DNA from: Nitrososphaerota archaeon
GTDB lineage: Archaea > Thermoproteota > Nitrososphaeria > Nitrososphaerales > Nitrosopumilaceae
DNA length: 32,087 nucleotides
Assembly (NCBI GenBank): GCA_028867615.1
Contig: JAGWGC010000007.1
Location: forward strand, 1 to 32,087
Direction: 5' to 3'
Part shown: piece by piece, positions 1-6,940 of the stretch
Position numbering within the stretch: position 1 is the stretch's first letter
Layout of the letters: each line of letters starts with the position of its first letter
Notes under the pieces: generated by a model
What the model was told of the DNA's origin: nothing
What the model saw: the letters and a program-made list of their open reading frames with translations, nothing else
The model's database searches: none
Made by a program: the position numbers and the translations under genes

Positions 1-202
1 TGACAAAAACATGGCCAAGACCATCTTGTAATATGTTAAGATTTGTCTCAACAGAAACTGGTTTTCCTGCAATGACCTTCATCACATCGTCAAATTTTTT
101 CCCGGGCATAATAATACAAGGCACTTGCTTTCCTTCAAAATCAAATAATGTTACATCCTTGTGTCGTTGCAAGAGAAGCTCTTCAAGTTCGTTGTTCACC
201 AT
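1..202 (-). CDS. Unrecognised protein, N-terminal part (runs off left edge)
   Basis: An open frame on the minus strand starts at the ATG whose first base is 202 and stays open to base 1, giving 67 residues before the edge. The N-terminus reads MVNNELEELLLQRHKDV and is followed by FDFEGKQVPCIIMPGKKF. I do not recognise the family. The frame begins 43 bases after the stop of the ATPase gene upstream and on the same strand, so it is most likely the third gene of that operon. The plus-strand frame over the same bases has no plausible start context and looks like a shadow. Function unknown; only the N-terminal part is visible. Confidence 0.6.
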   Translation of the reverse strand, partial: MVNNELEELLLQRHKDVTLFDFEGKQVPCIIMPGKKFDDVMKVIAGKPVSVETNLNILQDGLGHVFV

Positions 203-245
203 AAAAGAAATCCGTGTAGACTTTTTAAAAAGATAACCGATAAAA

Positions 246-1844
246 TCATATGATGCTTAGAGTTTTTGCCAAAAGTTCTATTCTCTCATTGTCTTCTTCT
301 GTGATTTTTTTGCCATTATACTTGTTATTGAAGTATATCAAGTCCACCACTTTGGACTTGTCCATGTTTACAACTGTGGCATTGTATGGAGTCTGAATCT
401 TTTTGTTTGTAAGTATGACTAGCCTGTCAACTACTGCAGATTTTGATATGTCAGAGATTTGTTCCAAGTCAGGAATACCTAATTCATTAGCAATCACGGC
501 CAATCCAACTTTTGATCCAAAGTTGTCTTGATAAACTGCATCAAGAAGTAGATTTTTTTTCTCTAGTTTTTGTATATTACCCATTTCCTGAGCAAAAACA
601 GTTAGACTTTTTACTGCGTTTTTGATCTCCTTTTCATTATTTCCTTCATTTCTGCGTATTGTCAAGAAATCAGATATTGGTATATTCATTATACTTCCTC
701 TCACTCTAAGTCCTGGATATGATTGCCTTATCGCATCATCAATTACAGATTCGTCAATTTTTTTAGAATTTGACTGGGTTGCCTTTTCCATTGCCTGATA
801 CAAGATATTGATGACAGAGCGTACATTTCGAAATTCTGTAAATTCATCATACAAGACCTGAATTTTTTCATTCAATTCTTGTTGCTCTTCAGATCCAAAT
901 TTACCATTTTTATCACTGTGTTTTATGTACTCTGTAACAATCTCGGCAAGTTCATCTTTAGAGTTTGATCCTGCCAGATCAATTTTATAATTTGCTTTTT
1001 CCAGCCTATCAAACACAGATGGATTAACGTTTTGAATTTCCAAGTAACCGGATGGTGTAGTTATCAATAATAGCACAGATGCCGGAAGATGGGCATTTAT
1101 CACACCCTTGACGAATTCAATTGAATCCTTATTTCCGTCAAGCTCGTCTATTTCAAAGACTAGAATTTTTCCCAAAAATCTATGAGTCAGTTTAGATACA
1201 GAGGACAGCATTCCAATTAGTGTCTCCAGATTTTTGATTTCATCAAATGAGTTAGATATAACATTTTTAATCAAGATAGATTCATGATAGTCAAATTTGT
1301 GAATTAGAAATTCGGTCAAGTGTTCTAAAGATACAGACTGTTTTCCAGATAGTATATACTCAGTTTTTTCTTTTATTGTCATGCCAGTAAGTTTATTTAC
1401 AAATGTATAATCAAGCGCCTTTTTTGCAGAGTTATCCCCTTGTTCCGCATTTTCTTTCAGATAATTCAAGAACTTTGATCGTAATTGCACAAAGAATTCA
1501 TTATCAAATCCCTTCAATATTGCATCATAAATTCCGGATACGGTCTTTGGTGAAATTGTAGACAAGTCAACATAGGAACATTCTGCATTGTATCTACCTT
1601 TGAGGCTCTTGACATGCAGAGCCAAATGAGTTTTGCCAGAACCCACATCTTGTACAACGGTGATCATACGAAAATCGCCATTTTCAGCAGTCTTGCCCTC
1701 TACTTTTCTATTTAATTCCTTTATGCATTCAACCACGGCAGCTTTTGCTTCCTTATGTCTCTTGCCTCCAAGTATCTTTGCATCTTTTTCCGTGGGGGTC
1801 GGGCTGCTCGGATACGGATTTAGATCTAAATCATAGGGATACAT
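246..1844 (-). CDS. ORC/AAA-type P-loop ATPase, unknown role
   Basis: 532 residues. The N-terminus has the NPY...LGGKRH layout that precedes the P-loop in Orc/Cdc6-like and STAND-like ATPases. A Walker A variant QDVGSGKT lies at 65-72 (first Gly replaced by Gln), Walker B ILVFEIDE at about 227-234, a sensor-1-like ITTPS near 261-265, and a VFDRL motif at 278-282 that could carry an arginine finger. The C-terminal third is helical, with a possible winged-helix segment at 440-500. The ATG overlaps the stop of the upstream double-wHTH gene (TGATG), so the two are translationally coupled. This suggests a DNA-associated complex: ATPase plus DNA-binding partner. The exact family and function are not recognised; a replication, segregation or defence role are all possible. 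ATPase call is firm, role is not. Confidence 0.75.
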   Translation of the reverse strand: MYPYDLDLNPYPSSPTPTEKDAKILGGKRHKEAKAAVVECIKELNRKVEGKTAENGDFRMITVVQDVGSGKTHLALHVKSLKGRYNAECSYVDLSTISPKTVSGIYDAILKGFDNEFFVQLRSKFLNYLKENAEQGDNSAKKALDYTFVNKLTGMTIKEKTEYILSGKQSVSLEHLTEFLIHKFDYHESILIKNVISNSFDEIKNLETLIGMLSSVSKLTHRFLGKILVFEIDELDGNKDSIEFVKGVINAHLPASVLLLITTPSGYLEIQNVNPSVFDRLEKANYKIDLAGSNSKDELAEIVTEYIKHSDKNGKFGSEEQQELNEKIQVLYDEFTEFRNVRSVINILYQAMEKATQSNSKKIDESVIDDAIRQSYPGLRVRGSIMNIPISDFLTIRRNEGNNEKEIKNAVKSLTVFAQEMGNIQKLEKKNLLLDAVYQDNFGSKVGLAVIANELGIPDLEQISDISKSAVVDRLVILTNKKIQTPYNATVVNMDKSKVVDLIYFNNKYNGKKITEEDNERIELLAKTLSII

Positions 1845-2422
1845 CAGATTTTCCTCACATAGCCATGAACTAGTCCGCGCATTACAATACCCTCTTGACC
1901 TCCTGATGATATTTCATACCTATCTTGGTGGTTCTCAATCAAACTTGTTGTCATTTGATAGAATTTTTCTTTAGATAGATTTTGATTCTCACAAACCTTT
2001 TCTCTGATTTTATTAAATGGAATCCATCCAATAGATGTAGAAGATTCATTTAACGAACTGTTAAAGACTCCTTCAAAATCATCATTTTTTGACACATTCT
2101 CACGTAGCGAAGATCGTTCCAATTCTTCTTGTAGAACGTCTGTATGCGCCTTCACTTTTGCGATGGATTGATTCACACCTGCTAACATGTTAAGCATTAG
2201 TTTGAATTTTGGATCATTTTGTGTTACATGCTGAACATAATTCTCTTTTGTCCAAACAAAGTATGCCACGCCTTTTTTTTCAATAAAGATTTGCTCATCG
2301 GCCTTTAATTCCTCAAGTATATTCTCACAGTCTTTTCCAAATATTTTTTTCAGATCAACCTTCTTTACCCCACTTATTCCAGAAGCGCTGATTTTCTCCA
2401 ATATTTCCCCTTTCACATACAA
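1844..2422 (-). CDS. Double winged-helix DNA-binding-like protein with coiled coil
   Basis: 192 residues from a TTG at 2422; a GTG two codons later is an alternative start. Residues 1-60 look like a winged helix (helix-rich ILEKISASGISGVKKVDLKK followed by a short beta wing). Residues 75-115 are polar and helical (coiled-coil-like). Residues 130-192 look like a second winged helix ending in SSGGQEGIVMRG. The stop overlaps the ATPase start by one base, so the pair is one translational unit and the protein is probably the DNA- or protein-docking partner of the ATPase. AT-rich sequence upstream (2436-2445) could be its TATA box. No specific family recognised; winged-helix assignment is inference from residue pattern only. 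Confidence 0.65.
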   Translation of the reverse strand: MYVKGEILEKISASGISGVKKVDLKKIFGKDCENILEELKADEQIFIEKKGVAYFVWTKENYVQHVTQNDPKFKLMLNMLAGVNQSIAKVKAHTDVLQEELERSSLRENVSKNDDFEGVFNSSLNESSTSIGWIPFNKIREKVCENQNLSKEKFYQMTTSLIENHQDRYEISSGGQEGIVMRGLVHGYVRKI

Positions 2423-2550
2423 GGCTCTACAAAATTTTATTTAATATCCAAGGTGACATAGGATAACAATTTGGTGAAGATTTGTTATCTCTGACACCAG
2501 AACAGGCGTTATGCATAAGAAATTATCCTAAAAATGCCAGATCAGTCACA

Positions 2551-2557
2551 ATATAAG
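2551..2557 (+). promoter_or_regulatory. TATA box for the C/D box sRNA
   Basis: ATATAAG centred near 2554. Archaeal transcription starts about 26 bases downstream of the TATA centre, which predicts a start at about 2580, exactly at the 5' terminal stem of the sRNA at 2581. The spacing is seen in the sequence; promoter activity is inferred. Confidence 0.5.
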
Positions 2558-2580
2558 GCATAATAAGATAAGGTGTCATT

Positions 2581-2642
2581 GCAGAATGATGATTGGGTAT
2601 TCTGATATCATTTGATGAATTATACCTGGGGTATCTGACTGC
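2581..2642 (+). ncRNA. C/D box sRNA (2'-O-methylation guide)
   Basis: All elements of an archaeal C/D sRNA occur in order in 62 bases: 5' stem GCAG (2581-2584), C box ATGATGA (2586-2592), 9-nt guide (2593-2601), D' box CTGA (2602-2605), 6-nt spacer, C' box TTGATGA (2612-2618), 16-nt guide (2619-2634), D box CTGA (2635-2638) and 3' stem CTGC (2639-2642) complementary to the 5' stem. The length is typical for archaea; guide lengths of 9 and 16 are unequal, and the usual value is near 12. Such RNAs assemble with L7Ae, Nop5 and fibrillarin to direct ribose methylation of rRNA or tRNA. Both guides end in GGGTAT just before their D/D' box, so both could pair with an AUACCC core. The longer guide can also self-pair (ATACC/GGTAT). 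Target not established. Confidence 0.75.
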
Positions 2643-2709
2643 ATGAAAAATATGATACTAGGCATGTTAACTCAAGAATTAAATCCCAAATGGCCCAATA
2701 GAAGAGTCA

Positions 2710-3087
2710 ATGGAACCACAAAATGATCCATGGAAAGGCAAACTTACCTCGGATCAATATTTTGTGTGTAGAATGAAAGGTACAGAACCACCTTTTACTG
2801 GAATATATCATGATTCAAAGGAGAAAGGGATTTACAAATGCCTATGTTGTGGGACCGAATTATTTAGCTCAGAGACAAAGTTCGATTCTGGAACCGGATG
2901 GCCAAGCTTCTGGGAACCAATTGCAGACAATGTAAAGACAGAAGAAGATACAAGTCACGGCATGTTAAGAGTGGAGGTATTATGCAAGAAATGTGGTGCC
3001 CATTTAGGACATGTCTTTGATGACGGTCCGGATCCTACAGGTTTACGATATTGTATAAATTCTGTGTCTCTGAAACTTGAAAAATAA
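2710..3087 (+). CDS. msrB: Peptide-methionine (R)-S-oxide reductase MsrB
   Basis: 125 residues, the full length of a single-domain MsrB. It reduces the R epimer of methionine sulfoxide in proteins in the cytoplasm, using a thioredoxin-like donor. Family signatures are clear: KGTEPPFTG at 24-31, zinc-site pairs C44/C47 and C92/C95, GTGWPSFW at 61-68, [12 protein letters not shown] at 96-107, and the catalytic cysteine C115 in RYCINSVSL. No second resolving cysteine is obvious beyond C10, C20 and C46. It is a single gene following the C/D sRNA; the ATG at 2710 gives the expected N-terminus. In an aerobic ammonia oxidiser it fits oxidative-stress repair. Confidence 0.97.
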   Translation: MEPQNDPWKGKLTSDQYFVCRMKGTEPPFTGIYHDSKEKGIYKCLCCGTELFSSETKFDSGTGWPSFWEPIADNVKTEEDTSHGMLRVEVLCKKCGAHLGHVFDDGPDPTGLRYCINSVSLKLEK

Positions 3088-3120
3088 ATTATGCCGTGTG
3101 GTAATAGCAAAGTTACCTTG

Positions 3121-3128
3121 TTATTAAT
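3121..3128 (+). promoter_or_regulatory. Possible TATA box of the mini zinc-finger gene
   Basis: TTATTAAT lies 24-31 bases before the ATG at 3152, the distance expected for a leaderless archaeal mRNA. Weak by itself, because the region is AT-rich. Confidence 0.35.
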
Positions 3129-3130
3129 AG

Positions 3131-3147
3131 TACCGTATGATACCGTA
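3131..3147 (+). repeat. Tandem direct repeat TACCGTA, 10-bp period (possible operator)
   Basis: TACCGTA occurs at 3131-3137 and again at 3141-3147, one helical turn apart, between the possible TATA box and the ATG of the mini zinc-finger gene. The position over the expected transcription start is that of a repressor site. Only the repeat is seen; an operator role is inference. Confidence 0.4.
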
Positions 3148-3151
3148 ATAT

Positions 3152-3259
3152 ATGTTAAATTGCGAATTTTGTCCAAAACAGTTTTTTGAAACTGCAAACG
3201 GGTTGGTAGCAAAGACATTTCACGAGAGTCTCCACGATCCAGAATTAGTGAATAACTAA
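3152..3259 (+). CDS. 35-residue C2H2-type zinc-finger mini-protein
   Basis: A short frame, ATG at 3152 to TAA at 3257-3259, encodes 35 residues with C4-x2-C7 (NCEFCPKQF) and H24-x3-H28 (FHESLH). Phe11/12 and Leu18 sit where a C2H2 finger has its hydrophobic core, although the Cys-His loop is 16 residues rather than the classical 12. Short single-finger proteins of this kind are common in archaea, where they are presumed nucleic-acid or protein-binding regulators. A TATA-like element and a 10-bp-period repeat lie upstream, and a T-run follows at about 3269-3275. Supported by motif spacing and context, not by homology search. An ORF this short could be chance, but four correctly placed ligands argue otherwise. 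Confidence 0.6.
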   Translation: MLNCEFCPKQFFETANGLVAKTFHESLHDPELVNN

Positions 3260-3300
3260 GTCTGGTTCTTTTTTTGTACCATACAAAATCAAACCCTAAC

Positions 3301-3309
3301 TCTTTTATC
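3301..3309 (+). promoter_or_regulatory. TATA-like box of the coiled-coil gene
   Basis: TCTTTTATC is centred about 28 bases before the GTG start at 3333, as expected for a leaderless transcript. Inferred from spacing only. Confidence 0.35.
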
Positions 3310-3332
3310 GGTTGCCTTCATTCTAATTTAAA

Positions 3333-4874
3333 GTGACTAAAGCAAAACGTGTAGAATCAAAACCAAAAGATTCTACACATGATGTTGTCAAGAAAATGTC
3401 TTCAATTTCAGACGCTACCAAGACGCTGGCTTCTGAAGTGAAAACAATGTCAAAAATATTTGCAGAAAATCAAAAAATCCTAATCTCCCTTAAAGATATG
3501 ATATCATCAGTAAACTCTGCATTAGATCAGATTCAGAAAAATTCTAGACAAATAAACATAATTGAAGAAGACACACAGCGCCTGTTTTCTGGAATGACTC
3601 AAGTCAAAGCACATTCCAACTTGATAGACAAAATAAATAGTCAAATAAACAAACTTCAAGATCACGTAGAGAAAATTCGAGATAAACAAGAATCTATGCC
3701 AGATACCAATAAAATCATGCAGAGTATTGCCGATAATCTAGATTCTACTAGGAATAATACCAAAATGATAATGCATGTATCAGAAAAAACGGAGAAGGTG
3801 CGTGAAGAGATTAAAAATGTAATGACTAGTTCAGAATCATTATCCAATATTAGTAATGAGATTGAAGAATTACGAAAAAGTACAAGTGACATATCAACCA
3901 AAACAGAATCACTTTCCAACCTACATCAAGAGATTGAAGAGTTACGAAAAAGTACAAGTGACATATCAACCAAAACAGAATCACTTTCCAACCTACATCA
4001 AGAGATTGAAGAGTTACGAAAAAGTACAAGTGACATATCAACCAAAACAGAATCACTTTCCAACCTACATCAAGAGATTGAAGAAATAAGACAAAATACA
4101 AAGGAAATATCCTCAAAAACTGAAAAAATGTCAGAATTAGAGGAGAGCATGTCAAACTTAAAAGGCGAGATTGGCACCATATCTACAAAGACAGATTCCA
4201 TATCAGGTTTGAGTTCTCAAATAAGAAATGTCGGTTCTGAGATTGATTCGCTTATAAAGAAAACAGATTCTTTGTCTTCATTTGGGGATGACATTAGAAA
4301 CATAAATTCGGAGTTTATCAACTTCCAAGAAAACATGATTAATAAGAGTAAAAATCTTGACGAAAAAATATCAGATTTTGCAGAACTACTAAATAAAAAC
4401 TCGGCATCCATATCAGAGTTTAACAAGAAAACATACGAGATTGCACAACAACTACAGGATGTTCGCAATGTTACCCACAAGACGGCTCAAAACACATCGC
4501 ATGAGGTCATGGGCCTGCTTCGCTTGTCAGAATTCCAGTCAAACATTAGAATGCGCTCTGAATCAAAGTATGGTACGCTGGATGATATTGAGAAAATGGT
4601 GGTGCAAACTAAAGACATTGTGAATCTGTTTGATCGAATTTCTATCGAAGTGGAATCAAAGATGCCATTGCCTACAGAGGTAAAACAATGGAGTATATCC
4701 AAAATTCTTGACTGTGCAGACAGGTGGGAGATAAGGTTTACAGATGTATTCAGACTTTTGATTACAGAACTTGGTTCAGACATTGTAAAAAGAACAATTA
4801 GAATAGAACAGGTTCGTGATCTTTTCGGAATACGAGCAGTTGACGAGATAAGACGTGAATTGAATATTACCTAG
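3333..4874 (+). CDS. Long coiled-coil protein with three 24-residue repeats
   Basis: 513 residues from a GTG start. Residues 20-370 are almost entirely Ser/Lys/Glu/Asn-rich heptad-like helix with recurring SISxKT/SLS units, as in SMC-like or methyl-accepting signalling rods. No membrane segment or signal peptide is visible. Residues 176-247 are three near-perfect copies of a 24-residue unit (core EELRKSTSDISTKTESLS); the flanking units are diverged copies, so the rod grew by internal duplication. The C-terminal 110 residues (from about 400) are a separate, compact helical domain containing MPLPTEVKQWSISKILDCAD and ending VDEIRRELNIT; I do not recognise it. It stands alone and converges on the glycosyltransferase gene, sharing four bases. 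A cytoplasmic scaffold or chromosome/cell-shape protein is possible, but this is a guess. Confidence 0.8.
   Translation: MTKAKRVESKPKDSTHDVVKKMSSISDATKTLASEVKTMSKIFAENQKILISLKDMISSVNSALDQIQKNSRQINIIEEDTQRLFSGMTQVKAHSNLIDKINSQINKLQDHVEKIRDKQESMPDTNKIMQSIADNLDSTRNNTKMIMHVSEKTEKVREEIKNVMTSSESLSNISNEIEELRKSTSDISTKTESLSNLHQEIEELRKSTSDISTKTESLSNLHQEIEELRKSTSDISTKTESLSNLHQEIEEIRQNTKEISSKTEKMSELEESMSNLKGEIGTISTKTDSISGLSSQIRNVGSEIDSLIKKTDSLSSFGDDIRNINSEFINFQENMINKSKNLDEKISDFAELLNKNSASISEFNKKTYEIAQQLQDVRNVTHKTAQNTSHEVMGLLRLSEFQSNIRMRSESKYGTLDDIEKMVVQTKDIVNLFDRISIEVESKMPLPTEVKQWSISKILDCADRWEIRFTDVFRLLITELGSDIVKRTIRIEQVRDLFGIRAVDEIRRELNIT
3858..4073 (+). repeat. Three tandem 72-bp repeats inside the coiled-coil gene
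   Basis: Copies at 3858-3929, 3930-4001 and 4002-4073; I see one difference (GAA versus GAG early in copy 1). A diverged fourth copy begins at 4074. The period is a multiple of three (24 codons), so copy-number change keeps the frame. Near-identity at the DNA level shows recent expansion or homogenisation. Confidence 0.95.
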
Positions 4875-6889
4875 CTTTCATCGTCCTTGTCAAGGCTCTG
4901 TTTTTTCTTCTTCAAAAGTGCAAAGATTCCAATAATTACTGCAACCCAGACAACACCAAATAACATGTTAGAAATGCTGACGTACATGTACGGCGTAGCA
5001 TCAAGCAAATTGAATGTTATAGTAGTAGCTTGAGAATGAATGTTCAGCATGCCAGTGTGAAATGCGGCAGTATCTGCAGAAGTAGTTGAAACTTTGTCAA
5101 GTGTAGATGACATGGTACTAAGATCTCTTTGCATCATTCCAAAGTCTGTATCTTGTGTAGGAAATATCCAAACAGGATTCCCAGATTTTGGAAGTAGTTG
5201 TTGAACGGTTTTGATATCATCAGCAATGATTTGTGGATCAGAGGTAGCCTGAATTCTACTCAGAATTCCTCTAGATTGATCAAGTGGATAAATGGTACTA
5301 CCATATTCCTCAAAGGCCATGACCACACCTATTACGATCAATCCAATTATGCCTGCCAATGCTATTTTATAGTAATTGTTTGCCATTTTTTCTGCCTTTG
5401 ATTCGACTCTACCTCTTGATTTGCCTTTTTTAAATGTTGAATGAGAGATGCTAAGATATGCAATGTAAAGAAATCCAGCTACCTGAATTCCAATTATTGG
5501 TACGAATATAGGATTATTAGAAAATATTGCGACAAACATACCAACTATTCCATACACACCAAAAAATATCTCAAGAAGAGTAGTTTTTGTAAATGGAAGA
5601 GCATAAGCCTTGTCTCTCCAATCGTCATCATTTTTTATTATTCCAAATTTTGGTGTACGTAGAAACTCATTTTTTTTTCCAAAGAGCGCATCAAAAACTG
5701 CCACGGTGTTGTTGACAGACATGCCAGCAGAATAGATTATCAAATACAGATAGGAAAGTGTCTTTGATCTCCATTTTTTTGCATACATTTGTTGAATGAC
5801 CAAGATGTATGCCACAGGTCCCATTGCCAAGTAAGCAACTATGGTGAGTGCTGGCAATCCACTTATCACATAGAGATTTATTTTTGAAGCCAAAAGTATT
5901 GGTAAAATTAAAAATTGTGCCAGAACTAGTGGATGCACAATATGTCGTGTGAGTTGAACAAACGCCTGAATTTTTGTGTCAACAGGCATCTTCTTTATTG
6001 CAACATCGCCAAGTAATTTGACTGCACATTGAATGGAACCTTTTGCCCATCGAAATTGCTGCCTTTTTGCCGAATTCATTTGCACTGGGAGTTCTGCATC
6101 TACTACAATATCAGGAATAAAGACACACTTCCAACCTTTCATCTGTGCCCTATAACTTAGGTCCAAGTCTTCAACCAGTGTAGCAGTGTGCCACCCTCCA
6201 GCGTCCTCAATGCATCGTGTTCTCCATATACCAGCAGTGCCATTAAAACTCATAAAGAGATGAGAGTTGCTTTTTGCTTTTTGTTCCACTAGGAAATGAA
6301 AATCAAGGCTGAGTGCTTGTGCCTTTGTCAGTGGAGAATATCTCTCATTAATATGGCCCCATCGACATTGAACCAATCCAATGTTTGAATTAGAAAAGTA
6401 TGAGAGAGCTTTTTTGAGGAACCATGTTGGTGGAATAAAGTCAGCGTCAAAAATTGCAACAAAATCACTCTTTGCAAACTTCATTGCATTTCGAAGTGCA
6501 CCCGCCTTGTATCCTTTCCTGTTTGATCTTCTTATATGATGTATGTCAAATCCTTTGTTTTTGTAGTTTGAAATTAGATTCTCAAGTAGATCATATGTCT
6601 CATCAGTAGAATCATCAAGCACTTGGATGCATAGTTTATCTTTTGGATAATCCAATGCACAAACTGCATCGACCAATCTAGATGCAACATATTTTTCATT
6701 ATATATCGGAAGTTGAAGTGTGACAGTCGGAGTCTCTTTTAGTTCTATAGAACTATTTTTTTTATGGCGCCTAGCAATTACAACAAGATAATAAAAATTA
6801 CATGTATAAAGTGTAATTATCATTGCCATTCCAATGAAAACATTCCAGAGAAATTGTGTTAGAGTATTAGGAAGAACGTGTGTAAGCAT
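4871..6889 (-). CDS. Membrane GT2 glycosyltransferase (cellulose/mannan synthase-like)
   Basis: 672 residues. An N-terminal membrane helix (about 14-38) precedes a cytoplasmic GT-A domain with the full processive family-2 set: LDDS (D92/D93), GYKAGALR at 126-133, DAD at 148-150, VEDLD at 239-243 and QQFRW at 277-281. Several membrane helices follow (about 315-375, 390-415, 450-500, 515-535). Then comes a roughly 100-residue segment, probably extracytoplasmic, and a final helix before a KKKKQ tail. It should polymerise a nucleotide-activated hexose and extrude the chain through its own channel, contributing to a surface polysaccharide. The DxD, TED-like and QxxRW motifs make catalytic activity likely; the sugar is not predictable. 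No partner subunit lies nearby. Its stop shares CTAG with that of the convergent coiled-coil gene. Confidence 0.92.
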   Translation of the reverse strand: MLTHVLPNTLTQFLWNVFIGMAMIITLYTCNFYYLVVIARRHKKNSSIELKETPTVTLQLPIYNEKYVASRLVDAVCALDYPKDKLCIQVLDDSTDETYDLLENLISNYKNKGFDIHHIRRSNRKGYKAGALRNAMKFAKSDFVAIFDADFIPPTWFLKKALSYFSNSNIGLVQCRWGHINERYSPLTKAQALSLDFHFLVEQKAKSNSHLFMSFNGTAGIWRTRCIEDAGGWHTATLVEDLDLSYRAQMKGWKCVFIPDIVVDAELPVQMNSAKRQQFRWAKGSIQCAVKLLGDVAIKKMPVDTKIQAFVQLTRHIVHPLVLAQFLILPILLASKINLYVISGLPALTIVAYLAMGPVAYILVIQQMYAKKWRSKTLSYLYLIIYSAGMSVNNTVAVFDALFGKKNEFLRTPKFGIIKNDDDWRDKAYALPFTKTTLLEIFFGVYGIVGMFVAIFSNNPIFVPIIGIQVAGFLYIAYLSISHSTFKKGKSRGRVESKAEKMANNYYKIALAGIIGLIVIGVVMAFEEYGSTIYPLDQSRGILSRIQATSDPQIIADDIKTVQQLLPKSGNPVWIFPTQDTDFGMMQRDLSTMSSTLDKVSTTSADTAAFHTGMLNIHSQATTITFNLLDATPYMYVSISNMLFGVVWVAVIIGIFALLKKKKQSLDKDDES

Positions 6890-6940
6890 TTGGAGTTTTT
6901 CAACTCTAGAGTCTTTATAGCCGTACCGCTAAAATTTTCA

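Noticed and set aside
33-236. Plus-strand 67-codon frame at the left edge
   Set aside because: Lies opposite a better minus-strand frame that continues the operon; composition is Phe/Ser-rich like an antisense shadow.
3858-4073. Possible CRISPR-like array
   Set aside because: Copies are directly adjacent with no unique spacers, and encode protein.
3850-4155. Other-frame ORFs across the 72-bp repeats, on both strands
   Set aside because: They exist only because the repeats are in frame multiples of three; the long coiled-coil frame explains the sequence.
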